From Halolamina sediminis (GTDB lineage Archaea > Halobacteriota > Halobacteria > Halobacteriales > Haloferacaceae): DNA of 64,000 nt. The position numbers were made by a program, and so were the translations under genes. The stretch is taken from positions 1,488,001 to 1,552,000 of the forward strand of contig NZ_CVUA01000001.1 in the NCBI RefSeq assembly GCF_001282785.1. The letters run 5' to 3'. Below, in pieces: positions 60,913-64,000 of this stretch. The notes below the pieces were generated by a model. The model was not told the DNA's origin and did no database searches. It saw nothing but the letters and a program-made list of their open reading frames with translations. Positions within the stretch are counted from its first letter, which is position 1. Every line of letters begins with the position of its first letter.

Positions 60913-62688
60913 GTGAACGAGCCCCGGGATCGGATCGATCACGTGCTGCTGGTCATGGCGGCGGGCCGTGACCGGGATCGCATCAGGGATCGGCTCGACC
61001 ACGGGTTCGGCTACGAGGTGACGACGGCGACGGGCTCGGCGGCGCTCCCGGCGTACGACATCTGTCTGATCGGCGAGAGCTGTCTCGAACACTGCGAGGA
61101 CGCGCTCCGCCGGCGGAAGGGGGAGTCCGACGCCTACCTCCCACACGTCCTGTTGGCCGGCGAGAGCGGCGGGGAGCCGCCGCGCACGCAGGTATCCGAG
61201 GCCGCAGTCGACGGTTCGCCCGTCGACGAAGTGATCGCGCTACCCGTCGAGGCGGGGGCGCTCGTCCGGCGGGTCGAGAACCTCCTCGCCACCCGTCGGG
61301 CGTCGGTCGCGCTGACCGAACGCGAGACTCAGTACCGCCAACTGGTCGAGCTCACCGCCGAGGCGGTGCTGCTGGTCGACGAGGGTGAGATCGCCTACGC
61401 CAACGCCGCAGCGGTCGACCTGTTCGACGCGGCGCGCACCGAACTGCACGGGTCGCGGGTCACGCGGTTCGTGAGTGAGAGCGAAGAGACGGCACTCACG
61501 GCGCTGCTGGACGCCGTCCCCGCCCCGGGGGAAGGCGCCTCGGAGTTCGTCGACGTGGGGCTCCAAACCGTCGACGGGCGGCGGATCGAGGGCTCGGTCG
61601 CCGGCATCCGGGTCAGCTATCGCGGCTCGGCGGTGGTCCAACTGCTCGTCCGGGACCGGACCGAGGCCAGGCGGCGCGAGGATCAGCTCCGACTGTTCGG
61701 CCGCGCGGTGGAGGCGGCCGCCCACGGGATCACCGTGGCCGACGTGCGGGCCGACGACGAGCCGCTGATCTACGCCAACGCCGGCTTCACCCGGATCACC
61801 GGCTACCCGCTGGGGGAGGTGCTCGGGCGCAACTGCCGGTTCCTGCAGGGGGAGAACACCGACCAGTCGGCCGTCGACCGGCTCCGGGCCGCGATCGACG
61901 CCGGCGAGCCCGCCTCGGAGGAGATACTCAACTATCGCCGGGACGGCACGCCGTTCTGGAACCGGTTGGAGCTCGTCCCCATCCGGGACGACGACGGCGA
62001 GCTCACCCACTACCTCGGCCTCCAGCGTGACATCACCGAGCAGATTCGGAACGAACAGCGGCTCGCAGTGCTCGACCGTATCCTGCGACACAACGTCCGG
62101 AACAAAACCAACGTCATCCGGGGGTACGCCGAGACGATCGTCGAGGGGAACGCCGACCCCGGGGCCGCGGCCGAGCGCATCGTCGACGCCGCCGACGAGC
62201 TGTACACGATCAGCGAACAGGTCCGGGAGTTCGACGCGGTCGTCCGGAACACCGAGGAGGCGATCGACGCCGTGCAGTTGGACGCGGTCGTCGGCGAGGG
62301 GGTGGCGGCGTTGCGCGAGGAGTTCCCCGCCGCCGACGTCCAGTTCCGCGCCTCGGGGGCGGTGCCGGTCAACGCCCACCCCACGCTCCGCGCGGCGATC
62401 CAGAACCTCCTCTACCAGCTCGGCGACAGCGAGCGGCCGGCGGCGGAGATCGCACTCGTCCGGGAGGGCGACGACGTCCGGCTCGACGTGTACGATCGCG
62501 GGGACGCGATCCCGCGCGAGGAGCTCGAACTGGTGTCGGACCGCTCGGAGACGCCGCTGGAGCACTTACAGGGGCTCGAGCTCTGGCTGCTGCGCTGGGC
62601 CGTCGAACAGTCCGGCGGCGAGTTCACGCTCGGCGACGCCGACGGCGACCCGCTGCTGCGGATGCGGTTCCCCGCGGCCGACAGCTGA
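60913..62688 (+). CDS. LOV/PAS sensor histidine kinase with degenerate receiver and ATPase domains
   Basis: A 591-residue protein starting at GTG. Residues 10-130 look like a receiver without its phospho-acceptor (the LD position reads CLIGES). A PAS domain follows (about 136-250), then a LOV domain (260-375) with GRNCRFLQG, whose Cys308 would form the flavin adduct under blue light. The histidine box LRHNVRNKTN has His393. The ATPase has lost key residues: DRGDAIP for DxGxGIP, GLELWLL for GLGLWLV, and NLLYQL in the N box. It may sense light but signal without normal kinase activity. Confidence 0.87.
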   Translation: MNEPRDRIDHVLLVMAAGRDRDRIRDRLDHGFGYEVTTATGSAALPAYDICLIGESCLEHCEDALRRRKGESDAYLPHVLLAGESGGEPPRTQVSEAAVDGSPVDEVIALPVEAGALVRRVENLLATRRASVALTERETQYRQLVELTAEAVLLVDEGEIAYANAAAVDLFDAARTELHGSRVTRFVSESEETALTALLDAVPAPGEGASEFVDVGLQTVDGRRIEGSVAGIRVSYRGSAVVQLLVRDRTEARRREDQLRLFGRAVEAAAHGITVADVRADDEPLIYANAGFTRITGYPLGEVLGRNCRFLQGENTDQSAVDRLRAAIDAGEPASEEILNYRRDGTPFWNRLELVPIRDDDGELTHYLGLQRDITEQIRNEQRLAVLDRILRHNVRNKTNVIRGYAETIVEGNADPGAAAERIVDAADELYTISEQVREFDAVVRNTEEAIDAVQLDAVVGEGVAALREEFPAADVQFRASGAVPVNAHPTLRAAIQNLLYQLGDSERPAAEIALVREGDDVRLDVYDRGDAIPREELELVSDRSETPLEHLQGLELWLLRWAVEQSGGEFTLGDADGDPLLRMRFPAADS

Positions 62689-62799
62689 CCCTCGCTTCGA
62701 GATTCGTAACGCCCCCGCCGGCCCGTCCCATTGACGTGTACACCGACGCCGAGGACGGAGCCGAGGGATTCAAGGTCGTGCCCATCCCGCTCACGACTG

Positions 62800-63723
62800 A
62801 TGCGTCAGGACCACCTCGTCGCCGCGGGACAGCTCTCCCGAGCGGACGTCGAGCGGCTGCTCGACCGCGCGGCCGAGTTCGACGCCGCGCTCGACGCCGG
62901 CGGCGACCTCCCCGCCAGCTACCCGGAGAAGCTGCTCGCACTGTGTTTCTACGAGCCGAGTACGCGCACGAAGATGTCGTTCGAGGCCGCGATGAAGCGC
63001 CTCGGCGGCGACGTCGTCGACATGGGCGGCGTCGACGCCTCCTCGGTGAAGAAAGGCGAGAGCCTCGCGGACACGGTCAGGGTCATCGAGGGGTACGCCG
63101 ACGGCCTCGTGCTCCGACACCCCCGCGAGGGCGCCGCGAAGATGGCCGCGGAGTTCGTCGACGCGCCGGTGATCAACGCCGGCGACGGCGCCGGCCACCA
63201 CCCCAGTCAGACCCTACTCGACCTGTACACGATCCGGGAGGCCGCGGGGCTGGACGACCTCACGATCGGCATCGTCGGCGACCTGAAGTACGGCCGGACG
63301 GTCCACTCGCTCGCGACGGCGCTGACCGAGTTCGACGCGCGGATGCATTTCGTCAGCCCGGAGTCGCTGCGCCTCCCGCGGTCGGTCCGGTTCGACCTCC
63401 ACGAGGCCGGCGCGCAGGTTCGCGAACACACGGAACTCGAGGAGGTGCTGCCCGAACTCGACGTGCTGTACGTCACCCGGATCCAGCGCGAGCGCTTCCC
63501 CGACGAGGACGAGTACCAGAAAGTCGCCGGGGAGTACCGCGTCGACGGCGAGACGCTCGACGCCGCCCGGGACGATCTGACGGTGATGCATCCGCTGCCC
63601 CGCGTCGACGAGATCGCCCCCGAGATCGACGACACCGAGCACGCCGACTACTTCGAGCAAGCCCACAACGGCGTTCCCGTGCGGATGGCGCTGCTCGACT
63701 TCCTGTTCCAGAACCATGAGTGA
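62800..63723 (+). CDS. pyrB: Aspartate carbamoyltransferase, catalytic subunit
   Basis: A 307-residue PyrB, committed step of pyrimidine synthesis. [20 protein letters not shown] carries the carbamoyl-phosphate loop (STRT), LRHPREGA and [13 protein letters not shown] follow, and [11 protein letters not shown] near the end binds aspartate. A frame extension upstream is unsupported; a TATA-like GATTCAAG about 30 nt before the ATG supports the start. pyrI overlaps its end by 8 nt. Confidence 0.96.
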   Translation: MRQDHLVAAGQLSRADVERLLDRAAEFDAALDAGGDLPASYPEKLLALCFYEPSTRTKMSFEAAMKRLGGDVVDMGGVDASSVKKGESLADTVRVIEGYADGLVLRHPREGAAKMAAEFVDAPVINAGDGAGHHPSQTLLDLYTIREAAGLDDLTIGIVGDLKYGRTVHSLATALTEFDARMHFVSPESLRLPRSVRFDLHEAGAQVREHTELEEVLPELDVLYVTRIQRERFPDEDEYQKVAGEYRVDGETLDAARDDLTVMHPLPRVDEIAPEIDDTEHADYFEQAHNGVPVRMALLDFLFQNHE

Positions 63724-64000
63724 CCACGAACTCCGCGTCTCGAAGATCCGCGACGGCACCGTGCTCGACCACCTCCCCGGCGGCAGCGCGCTGAACGTAC
63801 TCGCGATGCTGGGGATCGACGGCAGCGAGGGCACCGGCGTCAGCGTCGCGATGAACGTCCCCTCCGACCGCCTCGGCACGAAGGACGTGGTGAAAGTCGA
63901 GGAGCGCGAGCTCTCACAGGCCGAGGTGGACGTCCTCTCGCTGATCGCGCCGCGGGCGACGGTGAACATCGTCCGGGAGTACGAGGTCCGGGAGAAGAAG
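63716..64000 (+). CDS. pyrI: Aspartate carbamoyltransferase, regulatory subunit (3' end cut off)
   Basis: The first 95 residues of PyrI are present. [18 protein letters not shown] opens the nucleotide-binding domain, followed by [20 protein letters not shown] and [16 protein letters not shown]. The C-terminal zinc domain is outside the window. The subunit lets CTP and ATP control PyrB. Overlap with pyrB suggests coupled translation. Confidence 0.95.
   Translation, partial: MSDHELRVSKIRDGTVLDHLPGGSALNVLAMLGIDGSEGTGVSVAMNVPSDRLGTKDVVKVEERELSQAEVDVLSLIAPRATVNIVREYEVREKK

Noticed and set aside
1-64000. Insertion sequences, integrases, rRNA or tRNA genes, defence systems
   Set aside because: No transposase, integrase, restriction, CRISPR or toxin-antitoxin gene, and no RNA gene, was recognised on either strand.

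Overview
This window comes from a haloarchaeon (class Halobacteria). The DNA is very GC-rich and the predicted proteins are strongly acidic. Many genes have an archaeal TATA-like box about 25-30 nt before the start codon, which suggests leaderless transcripts. Twin-arginine signal peptides are common. The gene content is archaeal: KEOPS Pcc1, ribosomal protein S3Ae, transcript-cleavage factor TFS, archaeal NAC, TrmI, a phosphomevalonate decarboxylase and an archaetidylserine synthase-type enzyme. The genus cannot be told from sequence reading alone. Both ends are cut: a DHH-type phosphoesterase at the left and pyrI at the right.

Layout. 0-1.3 kb: end of a DHH gene, pcc1 and rps3ae, start-stop coupled, followed by T-run terminators. 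1.4-7.3 kb: halocyanin-like lipoprotein, archaetidylserine synthase, a winged-helix regulator divergent from a Tat-exported beta-lactamase-fold hydrolase, a small haloarchaeal protein and a HEAT-repeat protein. 7.3-17.7 kb: nearly the whole branched-chain amino acid pathway, with ilvD divergent from leuA, then the tight operon ilvB-ilvN-ilvC-orf-leuC-leuD-leuB. A 21-codon ORF rich in Val, Leu and Ile, ending inside a perfect hairpin, precedes ilvB and looks like an attenuation leader. leuA appears to carry a 1-nt frameshift near its start, and leuC carries an in-frame palindromic insert. 17.7-20.8 kb: DUF1405 protein, pdxS, a 740-nt gap full of perfect hairpins, and a DUF5793-type protein. 20.9-25.2 kb: beta-propeller lipoprotein and an ABC exporter operon with its own winged-helix regulator and two related small membrane proteins. 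25.3-29.1 kb: an archaeal pilus-type ATPase and membrane platform without nearby pilins. 29.1-34.1 kb: Trm9-like methyltransferase, CinA-domain protein, ATP-NAD kinase-family protein, HExxH lipoprotein and mvaD. 34.1-41.4 kb: small membrane proteins, a three-gene ABC-2 transporter with a permease fused to a PrsW-like domain, DoxX, a short ArsR-type regulator and a divergent MFS transporter. 41.4-44.5 kb: TFS, TrmI, NAC, creatininase-family amidohydrolase and an O-methyltransferase. 44.5-55.6 kb: CopD-like protein, methylmalonyl-CoA mutase large subunit and epimerase, YbjQ protein, an exported nuclease-domain protein, a MenE-like CoA ligase with a long acidic tail, acyl-CoA dehydrogenase and a second thiamine-diphosphate enzyme. 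55.6-62.7 kb: MutS-family ATPase, duplicated-domain surface protein, Tat-exported subtilase, membrane-bound HTH protein and a LOV-containing degenerate histidine kinase. 62.8 kb to end: pyrB and pyrI.

The central theme is branched-chain amino acid synthesis. IlvB/IlvN, IlvC and IlvD lead to the 2-oxo acids, and LeuA, LeuC/LeuD and LeuB extend one of them towards leucine; no aminotransferase or threonine dehydratase is in the window. Methylmalonyl-CoA mutase, epimerase and acyl-CoA dehydrogenase form a looser acyl-CoA theme. Packing is extreme: co-directional genes often share ATGA or GTGA, and four convergent pairs share their stop codons in a 4-nt overlap.
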